From Vogesella aquatica (lineage in GTDB: Bacteria; Pseudomonadota; Gammaproteobacteria; Burkholderiales; Chromobacteriaceae): DNA of 64,000 bases. A program made the position numbers and the translations under genes. Positions 32,556-41,186 of this stretch are shown piece by piece. Positions within the stretch are counted from its first letter, which is position 1, and each line of letters begins with the position of its first letter. A model generated the notes under the pieces. The model had not been told where the DNA came from. It saw only the letters and a list, made by a program, of their open reading frames with translations, and ran no database searches. The stretch is taken from NCBI RefSeq assembly GCF_028548455.1, contig NZ_JAQQLF010000012.1, forward strand, positions 80,250-144,249. Reading direction: 5' to 3'.

Positions 32556-33995
32556 TCAGGCCGGGTGATGGTCGCCACCCAGGGCCTTGGTCAGGGCGAT
32601 GTCCAGCTGTGCCTGCTGGCTTTGCAGCTGGGTTAGCGTGCGGCGGGCGGCAATCACGCTGTCTTCGGCATTCAGTACGTCCAGGTAGCTGGCCAGGCCG
32701 CCCTGGTAGCGGTCGTGGGTCAGCTCCCATGCCCGCTCGGCCGCCTCGGTGGCCTGCTGGCGCTGTGCCAGCTGTGCGGCCAACCCTTGCTGGCGGGTGT
32801 AGGCCTGGGCGATGTCCTGCAGCGCTTGCAGCAGGGTCTGGTTGTAGCTGGCCACGGCACTGTCGTATTCGCCGCGTGCGCTGCGGTAGCTGCCTTGCAG
32901 TGCGTCCTGGCGGAACAGCGGCAGGCTGATGGCCGGGCCGAAGCCGGCAATGCCGGCGCCGCCACGGGTGAGCGCGTCCAGCCCCAGGCTCTGGGCGCCG
33001 ACGTAGGCGCTGAGGTTAACGTTGGGGTAGAAGCCGGCACGGGCGACCTGGGTGCGGCTGGCGGCGGCTTCGGCACGCAGGCGGGCGGCGGCCAGGTCGG
33101 GGCGGTGGCCGATCAGGTTGGCCGCTAGCGTAGCCGGCAGCGCTTGTGCCTGGCTGACATTCAGCGCCGGGCGTTGCAGTGCCAGCCCGCGGTCGGGGCC
33201 GGCGCCCAGCAGGGCGGCCAGGGCCTGGCGTTGCAGGGTGATGGCTTCTTCGGCAGCCAGCAGCTCGGCTTGGGCGGCGGCGCGGCGCGAGGCGGCCTGG
33301 GCCACGCTGGCGCGGTTTTCCAGGCCGTGGCTTTCGCGTTCGCGCATCAGGCCTTCGCTCTGGCTGCGTACTTTCAGCGCCTGCTGGCAGGCGTCACGGT
33401 CGGCAAACAGGCGCGCCAGCTCGGCGTACTGGCTGGCCACAGCGGTGGTGAGCAGCAGCCGGCTTTGCGCCAGTTCGGCCTGGGCGGCGGCTTGTTCGCT
33501 GCTGGCGGCGGCGATGGCGCTGCGGTTCTTGCCCCAGAAGTCCAGCTCGTAGCTGACGTCCAGCGCCACGCGGCTGCTGGTGTTGAAGCCGGGTGGTACA
33601 AAGGCGGCCGGCATGCCGTTATTCAGGCTCTGGCGCAGGCGGGTGAAGTCGCCGTTGGCGCTGATGCCGGGCTGCTGGGCGGCGCCGGCCTGTTGTGCCA
33701 GGCCTTCGGCTTGCAGCAGACGGGCGCGGGCACTGGCAAGCGACGGCGACTGCACCAGCGCTTCCTGCATCAGCTGGTCCAGCTGCGGGTCCTGATAGCG
33801 TTGCCACCAGTGCTCGCCCGCCCACTCGCCGTGGCTGTCCGGCAGCGTCTGCTGGCTTTGCAACTGGCTGGCCGGTAGCAGGGTGGGGCTGGCGGGCAGG
33901 TCGGGAACGCTGGCGCAGCCGGCCAGCAGGCTACCGGCGCCTAGCAGCAGGGCCAGCCGGGTGCGCGCATGGAAAGCGGGAAGGGTCTGGTTCAT
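32556..33995 (-). CDS. outer-membrane efflux lipoprotein (NodT/OprM family)
   Basis: A protein of about 479 residues of the TolC-like OMF family. A signal peptide and lipobox (LLLGAGSLLAGC) open the chain. Two repeats of the outer-membrane beta-barrel/alpha-tunnel unit follow, with family words WWQRYQDPQLDQLMQEAL, YELDFWGKNRSA and SLPLFRQDALQGSYRSARGEYDSAVA. It completes the tripartite pump. It is first in the operon, divergent from the TetR gene. Confidence 0.92.
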   Translation of the reverse strand: MNQTLPAFHARTRLALLLGAGSLLAGCASVPDLPASPTLLPASQLQSQQTLPDSHGEWAGEHWWQRYQDPQLDQLMQEALVQSPSLASARARLLQAEGLAQQAGAAQQPGISANGDFTRLRQSLNNGMPAAFVPPGFNTSSRVALDVSYELDFWGKNRSAIAAASSEQAAAQAELAQSRLLLTTAVASQYAELARLFADRDACQQALKVRSQSEGLMRERESHGLENRASVAQAASRRAAAQAELLAAEEAITLQRQALAALLGAGPDRGLALQRPALNVSQAQALPATLAANLIGHRPDLAAARLRAEAAASRTQVARAGFYPNVNLSAYVGAQSLGLDALTRGGAGIAGFGPAISLPLFRQDALQGSYRSARGEYDSAVASYNQTLLQALQDIAQAYTRQQGLAAQLAQRQQATEAAERAWELTHDRYQGGLASYLDVLNAEDSVIAARRTLTQLQSQQAQLDIALTKALGGDHHPA

Positions 33996-34013
33996 GATCT
34001 CGCTCAATAATTA

Positions 34014-34030
34014 AACTGTACGGTACAGTT
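34014..34030. promoter_or_regulatory. TetR-type operator
   Basis: AACTGTACGGTACAGTT is a perfect 8+1+8 palindrome in the divergent intergenic region. A second weaker dyad, TGAAC-N6-GTTCA, is at 34066-34081. The position suits autoregulation of the TetR gene and repression of the efflux operon. Confidence 0.78.
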
Positions 34031-34095
34031 ATAATCGTGGTGTACAATGGCTGTCAATAGAAAATTGAACTGACTGGTTCAGTATTGGGGTGAGT

Positions 34096-34710
34096 ATGCG
34101 CGTCAAGACCGAAGCAAAGCGCCAGAGCATCGTGGATGCTGCGGCCGAGGTATTCATGGAGAAGGGCTACGAAGCGGCGTCGATGGCAGAAATTGCCAGC
34201 CGCGCCGGTGGCTCCAAGGCCACGCTGTACAGCTACTTTCCGTCGAAAGAAGAGCTGTTCCTGATGGTGATGAAAACGCTGGCGGAAGAGCGCATGAGCC
34301 AGGCGCACGCGCGGCTGACGGCCGACGGTGACTTGCGCGCGGCCTTGCTGCGTTTTGGCGAGCAGATGCTGCGCAACCTGCTCAGCCCGGAAATCGCCGC
34401 CTTGCGCGGTATCGTGCTGGGCGAGGGGCGGCGCTCCGGCGTGGGCCAGCTGTTCTTTGATAATGGCCCGGCCATTGGCTGGGGCAAGTTGGCCGCGTTT
34501 CTGGAAGGGCAGATGCAGGCTGGCCGGCTGCGCCAGGCCAAACCGTGGACGGCGGCGGTGCACCTGCTGGCCTTGCTGGAGGCCGAGTTCATGGAGTGGT
34601 TCATCGTGGGGGCGCGCGACATGCCGTCCGACGAGGCTATTACCGGGGCGGTAGCGGCGGCGGTGGACGTGTTCATGGCCGGTTACGCGCCGCTGGCGCC
34701 CACCGCCTGA
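34096..34710 (+). CDS. TetR-family repressor of the efflux operon
   Basis: A 204-residue TetR regulator. The N-terminal HTH spans RQSIVDAAAEVFMEKGYEAASMAEIASRAGGSKATLYSYFPSKEELF, and a helical ligand-binding domain follows. It is divergent from the OMF-emrA-emrB operon with a palindromic operator between them, so local repression released by a pump substrate is the expected mechanism. The start at 34096 follows GGGGTGAG; GTG 34090 is an alternative. Confidence 0.9.
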   Translation: MRVKTEAKRQSIVDAAAEVFMEKGYEAASMAEIASRAGGSKATLYSYFPSKEELFLMVMKTLAEERMSQAHARLTADGDLRAALLRFGEQMLRNLLSPEIAALRGIVLGEGRRSGVGQLFFDNGPAIGWGKLAAFLEGQMQAGRLRQAKPWTAAVHLLALLEAEFMEWFIVGARDMPSDEAITGAVAAAVDVFMAGYAPLAPTA

Positions 34711-34731
34711 TATACCGCGCGGTAGCCATGG

Positions 34732-34769
34732 CAACAAGGGCGGCCTGCGTAGGCAGGCCGCCCTTGTTG
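34732..34769. terminator. bidirectional terminator
   Basis: CAACAAGGGCGGCCTGC and its exact complement form a 17-bp stem with loop GTAG. It separates the convergent TetR and EF-hand genes. Confidence 0.85.
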
Positions 34770-34786
34770 TTGCTAACGCACGCGGC

Positions 34787-35899
34787 TCAGGCGGTAAGGT
34801 CTACTTGCGAAATCAGCCCGGCCTGGCCGCTTTCGGTCAGGTACACCCCCGCCTTGCGCATCTGCGCCACGGTCTGGTTGGCCGCATCGGTGTGGCGGAA
34901 CGCGGCGTCCACGTGCGGCAGTAACAGCGCGCCGATGCCCACGTCCATCAGGCTGCTCAGCTGATCCTGGCCGTCTTGCTGCCCTTGCCACAGCTGCAGG
35001 CGGGCAAACAGCGGGTCACCCTCGTCGATGGCGCCGTTGCCGTCGCTGTCCAGTGCGGCCAACTCGCCAAAGCCGTCGCCGCTTTGCGGGCCGAACAGCT
35101 CGTTTTGCTGGTCGATCTTGCCGTTGCCGTTGCGGTCCAGCGCCAGCCAGCCGCCGTTCTTCGGTACTGGCAGCGTGTTTTTCTTGCCGTCGTTATCGAT
35201 GTCGAACTGCACCGTGGCGCCCGATAGCGTGCCGGCGTCGCTACCCAGGCTGATCATCAGCGGGTCGCGCGCGGCAGCGCCGAAGTTCAGCGTTTCTGTG
35301 CTGCTTACCGAGAAGCTGCGTTGCAGACTGACGTCCAGCTGGAAGCTGAGGCTACGGCCGTCGCGGGTGGTGATGTTGCCGCTGGCGGAAAACTGCAGCG
35401 ATTCCTGCTCGCTGTAGCGCGTTTCGCGCTCGATGCGCAGCCCCCAGTCTTCGTTGCCCTGTTCGCGGCGCGGTGCGGCCTGGTCACTGTTGTCGCGCGC
35501 CTCGCCCTGCATGGCCTGCTGCTGGGCTGCCGCCTGCAGGTGCTCCTTGTCCATCGGGTAGACGTCGGACAGGTCGATGCGGATGCCGAAGGTGGATTCC
35601 AGGATATTGCGCAGCAAGGACAGCGTGGGGCTAAGGTCGGTTTCCAGCGGGCTATCGCTGGCTTGCACCTCGCTGGCGGCCTGGCTGGGGTCGCTCTGGG
35701 CCAGGCGCTGGCCAATGGCGGTAGCCGGGTTGGCTTGCTGGGCGGCGGCGCGGCGGCCGCTTTCGCTGATGTCTACCTGCTCTTGCGGGCCGCTTTGCCG
35801 TGCGCCTTCCTGCCAGAAGGTAAGGCGCTGTTGCGTGCTGTGGGTCTGTTCCAGGTAATGCTGGCTGCTGAGGTCTAGCGACAGGCTATCGATTCTCAT
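34787..35899 (-). CDS. EF-hand calcium-binding hypothetical protein
   Basis: A 370-residue protein with a Gln/Ser-rich N-terminal third and no signal peptide. A beta-rich middle (LQFSASGNITTRDGRSLSFQLDVSL) is followed by three acidic loops: DIDNDGKKN, DRNGNGKIDQQNELFG and DSDGNGAIDEGD. The last two match EF-hand or dockerin-like calcium loops. Similar proteins are hypothetical in many proteobacteria; cell location and role are unknown. AGGAGAAC precedes the start at 35899. It is transcribed alone. Confidence 0.82.
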   Translation of the reverse strand: MRIDSLSLDLSSQHYLEQTHSTQQRLTFWQEGARQSGPQEQVDISESGRRAAAQQANPATAIGQRLAQSDPSQAASEVQASDSPLETDLSPTLSLLRNILESTFGIRIDLSDVYPMDKEHLQAAAQQQAMQGEARDNSDQAAPRREQGNEDWGLRIERETRYSEQESLQFSASGNITTRDGRSLSFQLDVSLQRSFSVSSTETLNFGAAARDPLMISLGSDAGTLSGATVQFDIDNDGKKNTLPVPKNGGWLALDRNGNGKIDQQNELFGPQSGDGFGELAALDSDGNGAIDEGDPLFARLQLWQGQQDGQDQLSSLMDVGIGALLLPHVDAAFRHTDAANQTVAQMRKAGVYLTESGQAGLISQVDLTA

Positions 35900-36014
35900 G
35901 GCTGTTCTCCTGCTGGCCTGTCTGCGCCGTAGGGTGGGCAAGAGAGGCGATCCGATGTGCTTATATCGGCAGCATGGCGGCAGGGCTTAGCCTTTTTTGA
36001 TAGCAAATGCTAAT

Positions 36015-36053
36015 AAAGCGCCGCTACCACCCTGGGGGTGGCGGCTGCGCTTT
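36015..36053 (-). terminator. terminator after the ABC1 kinase gene
   Basis: AAAGCGCCGC..CCACC pairs with GGTGGCGGCTGCGCTTT with one bulge. Leftward it ends GCGCTTTATTAG. A motif copy, CAAGGTTGGCCGCAGGGC, is at 36092, close to the kinase stop. Confidence 0.65.
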
Positions 36054-36109
36054 GGCAAGGGATAAAACCCAGGCAGATCAGTGGATTGCGTCAAGGTTGG
36101 CCGCAGGGC

Positions 36110-37792
36110 TTACAGGTGCTTTCCGGCACGCCATATCGACCAAATCAGCCACATGCTGTTGAAAAACGCCGCCATAAAGCCCAGGAAGCCAAATAGCGGC
36201 AGGCCGAACAGTGTGGGCCCGCCCTTCACCGTCATCACGATGGACGAGCCGATAATCAGGCAGCCGGTGACAATGCCCATGGTCAGCCGGTTCACGCTCT
36301 TGTCCAGCTGGTGGCCAAACTGCTCCAGCCGCTTCAGGTCCAGGTTGATGCGGAAGCGGCCGTGGCGAATGTCCTTGCCCAGGCGGATGATGTCGCCCGG
36401 CAGGTTGGCCAGCATGCCCAGGCCCTCGGTGACCGTGGTCTTGCCGCGTTTGAACAGGTTGCGCGGGTCGTAGCGTGCCAGGATCAGCTGTCTGACGAAC
36501 GGGGCCAGGTGCTCCACCAGCTGGAAATCCGGGTCCAGCTGGCGCCCCAGGCCTTCCAGCGTGATCAGTGCCTTGAACAGCATGGCCATGTCCGGCGGCA
36601 GCAAAATACCGTGGTCGCGGATCAGCGCCATGATGTCGTTGATCAGCTGGGTGATGTTCAGGTTTTTCAGCGGCACATGGTCGTACTGGAACAGGATCTC
36701 GCCGATATCCTCGGCAAACTGTTCTTCGTCTACCGGCGTACTGCCGGTCCACTCCAGCAGCACGTTCATCATGCCGCGTTCGTTGCGCTCGGCCAGTGCG
36801 GCCAACATGTCCACGATTTCGTCACGGCGCTTGTGTGACAGCCGGCCCACCATGCCAAAGTCGATGAAGGCGATGCGGTTGTCGGCCAGGAAAATCACGT
36901 TGCCGGGGTGCGGGTCGGCGTGAAAGAACCCGTTGATCAGGATCATCTTCAGCACTGCGTCGGCGCCGCGCTTGGCCAGCAGCGGCGGCGACAGGCCAGC
37001 CGCCGGCAGGGCATCTACCGGCGTAGCCGACCAGCCGGCGATATAGTCTTGTACGTTGACCGCCGGGCGGGTGTAGTCCCAGTACACCGCAGGCACGCGG
37101 ATATGCGGGTCACCGGCAAAGTCCTTGCCAAAGCGCTCCATATTGCGTGCTTCTACCGCCAGGTCCAGCTCGCGCCGTAACGAGCGCGAAAACTGCGCCA
37201 CGATTTCGGATGGCTGGAAGCGGCGCGCGTCGGGAAACTCCAGCTCGATCAGGTGCGCAATATGCTCCAGGATACGCAGGTCGGCCTCTACCTTTTCTAC
37301 AATGCCCGGGCGGCGCAGCTTGACCGCCACCTCGGTGCCATCTTTCAGCAGCGCTCGGTGCACTTGGGCGATAGACGCCGAGCCGATAGGTTTGCGCTCG
37401 AATTCGGCAAATACCTCGTCCGGCTTACAGCCCAGTGCCTGCTCCAGCAGAGCATCCAGAAAGCCGTCGCCTATCGGCGGTACGGTGCTTTGCAGCTTTT
37501 CGAACTCGGTAATCCACTCCGGGCCGAACACATCCACGCGGGTAGACAGGATCTGGCCCAGCTTGATGAAGGTCGGCCCCAGTTCCTCGAAGGCACGACG
37601 CACGCGTATGGGGGCCGGTATGGCATTGGCCGGGTCGGGCAGGGTGATGTTCAGCCACTCGCCCGCCTTCTCTACCGCGCGTGGCAGCCGTAGCCGCTGC
37701 GCGAACTCGCCCAGCCCGTGGCGGAACAAAATACCGCTGATTTGTTTCAGACGGGGCAGATCGCGCATGGCGATGAGGGTTTCTCTGAGCAT
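36110..37792 (-). CDS. ABC1/UbiB-family atypical kinase
   Basis: A protein of about 560 residues of the UbiB/ABC1/ADCK family, which is needed for ubiquinone synthesis or lipid transport. The family KxGQ motif is in GPTFIKLGQILSTR. The Ala-rich loop and lysine are in KPIGSASIAQVHRALLKDGTEVAVKLRRPGI. HADPHPGN and FIDFGMVGR are the catalytic and metal loops. Two C-terminal membrane helices follow (MGIVTGCLIIGSSIVMTV, LPLFGFLGFMAAFFNSMWLIW). The start at 37792 excludes an atypical Pro-rich extension. No ubiE or ubiJ gene is near. Confidence 0.88.
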   Translation of the reverse strand: MLRETLIAMRDLPRLKQISGILFRHGLGEFAQRLRLPRAVEKAGEWLNITLPDPANAIPAPIRVRRAFEELGPTFIKLGQILSTRVDVFGPEWITEFEKLQSTVPPIGDGFLDALLEQALGCKPDEVFAEFERKPIGSASIAQVHRALLKDGTEVAVKLRRPGIVEKVEADLRILEHIAHLIELEFPDARRFQPSEIVAQFSRSLRRELDLAVEARNMERFGKDFAGDPHIRVPAVYWDYTRPAVNVQDYIAGWSATPVDALPAAGLSPPLLAKRGADAVLKMILINGFFHADPHPGNVIFLADNRIAFIDFGMVGRLSHKRRDEIVDMLAALAERNERGMMNVLLEWTGSTPVDEEQFAEDIGEILFQYDHVPLKNLNITQLINDIMALIRDHGILLPPDMAMLFKALITLEGLGRQLDPDFQLVEHLAPFVRQLILARYDPRNLFKRGKTTVTEGLGMLANLPGDIIRLGKDIRHGRFRINLDLKRLEQFGHQLDKSVNRLTMGIVTGCLIIGSSIVMTVKGGPTLFGLPLFGFLGFMAAFFNSMWLIWSIWRAGKHL

Positions 37793-38061
37793 GGCTATCG
37801 TCGGGGTAGGGCCGGGTGGCCGTTGCGGGAGTGGGTACCCATGGGGGTGGCGTGGCCAGTATCGCAATATTTCACCTGCATCGACAATAGCTGCCAGCAA
37901 CGCCGGCATGGCCGCCGTTGCTGGGGGATAGCCATGCATTGCCGCTTGGTGACCGGGGGGAACGATGGTATCGTTCAGCACTATTTTGTTCAAAACCAGC
38001 TAACAGATACGCTGCCAGGCTGCCCTTTGGGGGCGGGATGGCGGCATACAGTCTTGAACCT

Positions 38062-38886
38062 ATGAAATTCTACCAATCTATTCTGGCCCTGTTTCTGGCC
38101 GGTTTCATGGCGGTGGCCCATGCCGCGCCAGACACCGCGGCAGATGGCGAGGCCGACCCGATCGCCCGCTTTGCCTCGCCGGGTGAAGAGGCTGCCGGCG
38201 ATCTGCTACTGCAGGCCATGAGCCTGATCGGTGTAGCCTACCGTTTCGGCGGCAGTAACCCGGAAAACGGCCTGGATTGCTCGGGCTTTATCCAGTACGT
38301 TTTCAAGAAATCCCTGCGCGTGAACCTGCCGCGTACCGCAGCGGGGATGGCCCAGGTTGGCCGCGAGATCGACCGCGATGAACTCAAGGCCGGTGACCTG
38401 GTCTTTTTCAATACGCGCGGCTTCCGCTATTCCCACGTGGGCATGTATCTGGGCAATAGCAAGTTCATTCATGCGCCCCGTACCGGTAAAAGCATTGAAG
38501 TGGTCAATATGACACAGAGCTATTGGGCTACCCGCTACAACGGTGCCCGTCGTGTAGCACGTGCTGGTATGCCGGTAGCTGCTGCCGAAGTGGAAAAACC
38601 AGCCAGCAGTGTAGCTGCTGCCAGCACCGGCAAACGCAGCTATCGCAAGGCAGAGGCGGCTGCAGTAGAAGAGCGTACGGTGAAAGGCAAAAAGAAAAAG
38701 AACGCACGGGACGAGCAGCCGGTAGCCAAAGGCAAAAAAGGCAAGAAAGCCGAGCAGGGCAGCAGCGCCCGTAGCAAAAAGAAAGCCGGTGCTGAGGATG
38801 CTGTCAGCAAGAAAAGCAGTAAAAAAAGCAGCAAGTCTGCTGACAGTGGCAAGAAAAAGGCGCCGGTGAAGAAGAAAAGAGACTAG
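38062..38886 (+). CDS. NlpC/P60 peptidoglycan hydrolase with lysine-rich tail
   Basis: A 274-residue secreted protein. The signal peptide FYQSILALFLAGFMAVAHA is followed by an NlpC/P60 endopeptidase domain (about 45-165). It has catalytic Cys in GLDCSGFIQYVF, His in YSHVGMYLG and a third polar residue in HAPRTGK. These enzymes cut D-gamma-glutamyl-diaminopimelate bonds. Residues about 185-274 are an extremely basic Lys/Ser/Ala tail (KKKKN, KKGKKA, KKSSKKSSKS) that could bind wall, DNA or anionic polymer. It is divergent from the ABC1 kinase. Confidence 0.88.
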   Translation: MKFYQSILALFLAGFMAVAHAAPDTAADGEADPIARFASPGEEAAGDLLLQAMSLIGVAYRFGGSNPENGLDCSGFIQYVFKKSLRVNLPRTAAGMAQVGREIDRDELKAGDLVFFNTRGFRYSHVGMYLGNSKFIHAPRTGKSIEVVNMTQSYWATRYNGARRVARAGMPVAAAEVEKPASSVAAASTGKRSYRKAEAAAVEERTVKGKKKKNARDEQPVAKGKKGKKAEQGSSARSKKKAGAEDAVSKKSSKKSSKSADSGKKKAPVKKKRD

Positions 38887-39015
38887 CCGCCGCCCGCAGT
38901 CTGGCGTGACACAATCTGTACCCGAGGCCCCGCTCAAGCCGGGCCTCGCCATTTACAGGGCGCTTATTGCCCGGCCGGCCAGCTTCGCACTGGCGGCCAT
39001 ACCGAAAGGCCAACA

Positions 39016-39228
39016 ATGAAACCGGATCTGCCAATCTGGCATGCCCCCGACGGCAGCGTGGTGTCGTGCACCGAAAAAGTAAAAGTGATGACCGAAAATA
39101 TGGAAGAGCTGGCCCAGGTGGCACAGGACGCATTTGAGGATGCCATCCTGATGGGCTGTGACGAGCACCAGGTGCGTGCCTTTCTGGTGGCCATGATGCA
39201 GCAGCTGGACAACCCTTACCGAGCCTGA
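39016..39228 (+). CDS. conserved small protein of unknown function
   Basis: A 70-residue soluble acidic protein (LPIWHAPDGSVVSCTEKVKVMTENMEEL..AFEDAILMGCDEHQVRAFLVAMM) with two cysteines. AAAGG precedes the ATG, and lolC starts 8 nt after its stop, so it is probably co-transcribed with lolCD. I do not recognise a named family. Confidence 0.78.
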   Translation: MKPDLPIWHAPDGSVVSCTEKVKVMTENMEELAQVAQDAFEDAILMGCDEHQVRAFLVAMMQQLDNPYRA

Positions 39229-39236
39229 ACCTGCCC

Positions 39237-40484
39237 ATGTCTTTTCCTTACGAGGTCTTTATCGGCCTGCGTTATCTGCGCGCCCGCCGGCGCAACGGTT
39301 TCATCTCGTTTATCTCGCTGATGTCGGTGCTGGGCATTGCCCTGGGCGTGGCCGCGCTGATTGTGGTGTTGTCGGTGATGAACGGTTTCCAGCAGGAAAT
39401 CCGTGGCCGCATGCTGTCGGTGGTATCCCACCTGGAAATCGGCAGCTACGACGGCCAGATTGCCGGCTGGCAGCCTTTGCAGGCGCAGCTGCGGCAGCAG
39501 CCACACGTGGTGGCCGCCGCGCCGTACGTAAATGCACAGGGTTTGCTGTCCAGCCGTGGCAATGTGCGCGGTGCGCTGGTGCGTGGTGTTGATCCTGCCG
39601 CCGAGCAGACGGTGGTAGCACTGGGCAAGGAAATGCTGCGCGGCAAGCTCACCGACCTGGCGCCCGGCAGTTATCGCATCGTGCTGGGTGTGGAGCTGGC
39701 GCGCCAGCTGGGCGTGGAGGTGGGCGACAAGGTGACGCTGATCACACCGCAAGGCAATGTGACCCCGGCCGGCATGATGCCGCGCCTGAAGCAGTTCACC
39801 GTGGCCGGTGTGTTCAAGGCGGGCATGTTCGAGTACGACTCCTCGCTGGCCATGATCTCGCTGCGCGACGCGCAGGTGCTGTTCCGCCTGGGCCAGGACG
39901 TGTCCGGCATCCGCCTGAAGCTGGACGACGCCATGCTGGCGCCGCAGGTGAAAGCTACCCTGCAGCCGCAGCTGGCGGCCAACCAGGTGGCCACCGACTG
40001 GACCGACATGAACGCCAACTATTTCCGCGCGGTGCAGATCGAAAAACGCATGATGTTCATCATCCTGACGCTGATCGTGGCGGTAGCCGCGTTCAACCTG
40101 GTGTCCACGCTGGTGATGGTGGTTACCGACAAGCAGTCGGACATCGCCATCCTGCGCACCCTGGGTGCCAGCCCGGCCAGCATCATGAAGATCTTCATGA
40201 TCCAGGGCTCCATTGCCGGTGTGCTCGGCACGGTCGCCGGGGTGGCCGGCGGCTTGCTGCTGGCCTACAACCTGGGTGTGGTGCTGTCTGCGGTGGAAAG
40301 CCTGATTGGTGCCAAGCTGCTGTCCAGCGACGTATACATGATCGATTACCTGCCCACCGACATCCAGCTGGGCGATGTGTCCACTATCGGCCTGATCTCG
40401 CTGGCGCTGGCGTTGCTGGCCACTATTTACCCAAGCTGGCGCGCAGCCCGCGTGCGCCCGGCGGAGGCCTTGCGTTATGAGTAA
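39237..40484 (+). CDS. lolC: lipoprotein-releasing ABC transporter permease LolC/E
   Basis: A 415-residue inner-membrane subunit of the LolCDE system that extracts outer-membrane lipoproteins and hands them to LolA. It has an N-terminal helix ([30 protein letters not shown]), a large periplasmic domain (about 45-265) and three C-terminal helices with the FtsX-like coupling signature [28 protein letters not shown]. It overlaps lolD by 8 nt. Only one permease gene is visible, so it may act as a homodimer (LolF type). Confidence 0.93.
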   Translation: MSFPYEVFIGLRYLRARRRNGFISFISLMSVLGIALGVAALIVVLSVMNGFQQEIRGRMLSVVSHLEIGSYDGQIAGWQPLQAQLRQQPHVVAAAPYVNAQGLLSSRGNVRGALVRGVDPAAEQTVVALGKEMLRGKLTDLAPGSYRIVLGVELARQLGVEVGDKVTLITPQGNVTPAGMMPRLKQFTVAGVFKAGMFEYDSSLAMISLRDAQVLFRLGQDVSGIRLKLDDAMLAPQVKATLQPQLAANQVATDWTDMNANYFRAVQIEKRMMFIILTLIVAVAAFNLVSTLVMVVTDKQSDIAILRTLGASPASIMKIFMIQGSIAGVLGTVAGVAGGLLLAYNLGVVLSAVESLIGAKLLSSDVYMIDYLPTDIQLGDVSTIGLISLALALLATIYPSWRAARVRPAEALRYE

Positions 40485-41160
40485 TATCCTGAGCTGCCAA
40501 GGCCTGGCCAAGCGCTACAGTGAAGGCAATCTGGCGCTAGACGTGCTGAGCGGTATCGATCTGACAGTAGCGCGTGGCGAATTTGTGGCCATTGTGGGTG
40601 CGTCCGGCTCGGGCAAGAGCACGCTATTGCACCTGCTGGGCGGGCTGGATGCGCCCAGCAGCGGCAGCATCAGCGTGCTGGGCCAGCCGCTGGCCGGCAT
40701 GAATGAAACCGAGCTCGGCCGCTTTCGTAACCGGCACCTGGGTTTTGTTTACCAGTTTCACCATTTGCTCGCCGAGTTCACCGCGCTGGAAAACGTGATG
40801 ATGCCGCTGCTGATTGCGCGCCAGCCGCGCGAGCAGGCGGCGGCACAGGCACAGGCGCTGCTGGCCCAGGTAGGGTTGGCCGCACGTGCCGGCCACAAGC
40901 CGGGCGAGCTGTCTGGCGGCGAGCGCCAGCGCGTCGCCATTGCACGGGCACTGGTGGCCCGCCCGGACTGCCTGCTGGCGGACGAACCCACCGGCAACCT
41001 GGACCGTGGCAATGCCGAGGCGGTGTTCGCGCTGCTGCGCGAACTGAACCATACGCTGGGCACCGGCATGGTGATGGTGACGCACGACCGCGAGCTGGCA
41101 GCCCGCGCCGACCGCGTGCTGCTGCTGGGCCCTGCCGGCCTGCAGCCGCTGGCTGAGTAA
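40477..41160 (+). CDS. lolD: lipoprotein-releasing ABC ATPase LolD
   Basis: A 227-residue ATPase with Walker [11 protein letters not shown]-loop [18 protein letters not shown], signature [15 protein letters not shown], Walker [12 protein letters not shown] and switch His VMVTHD. It powers lipoprotein release with the LolC protein encoded just upstream. Length and motifs are standard. A motif word is in frame at 40873. Confidence 0.95.
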   Translation: MSNILSCQGLAKRYSEGNLALDVLSGIDLTVARGEFVAIVGASGSGKSTLLHLLGGLDAPSSGSISVLGQPLAGMNETELGRFRNRHLGFVYQFHHLLAEFTALENVMMPLLIARQPREQAAAQAQALLAQVGLAARAGHKPGELSGGERQRVAIARALVARPDCLLADEPTGNLDRGNAEAVFALLRELNHTLGTGMVMVTHDRELAARADRVLLLGPAGLQPLAE

Positions 41161-41186
41161 AATCCGATTTACCCGTAAGGACACGC

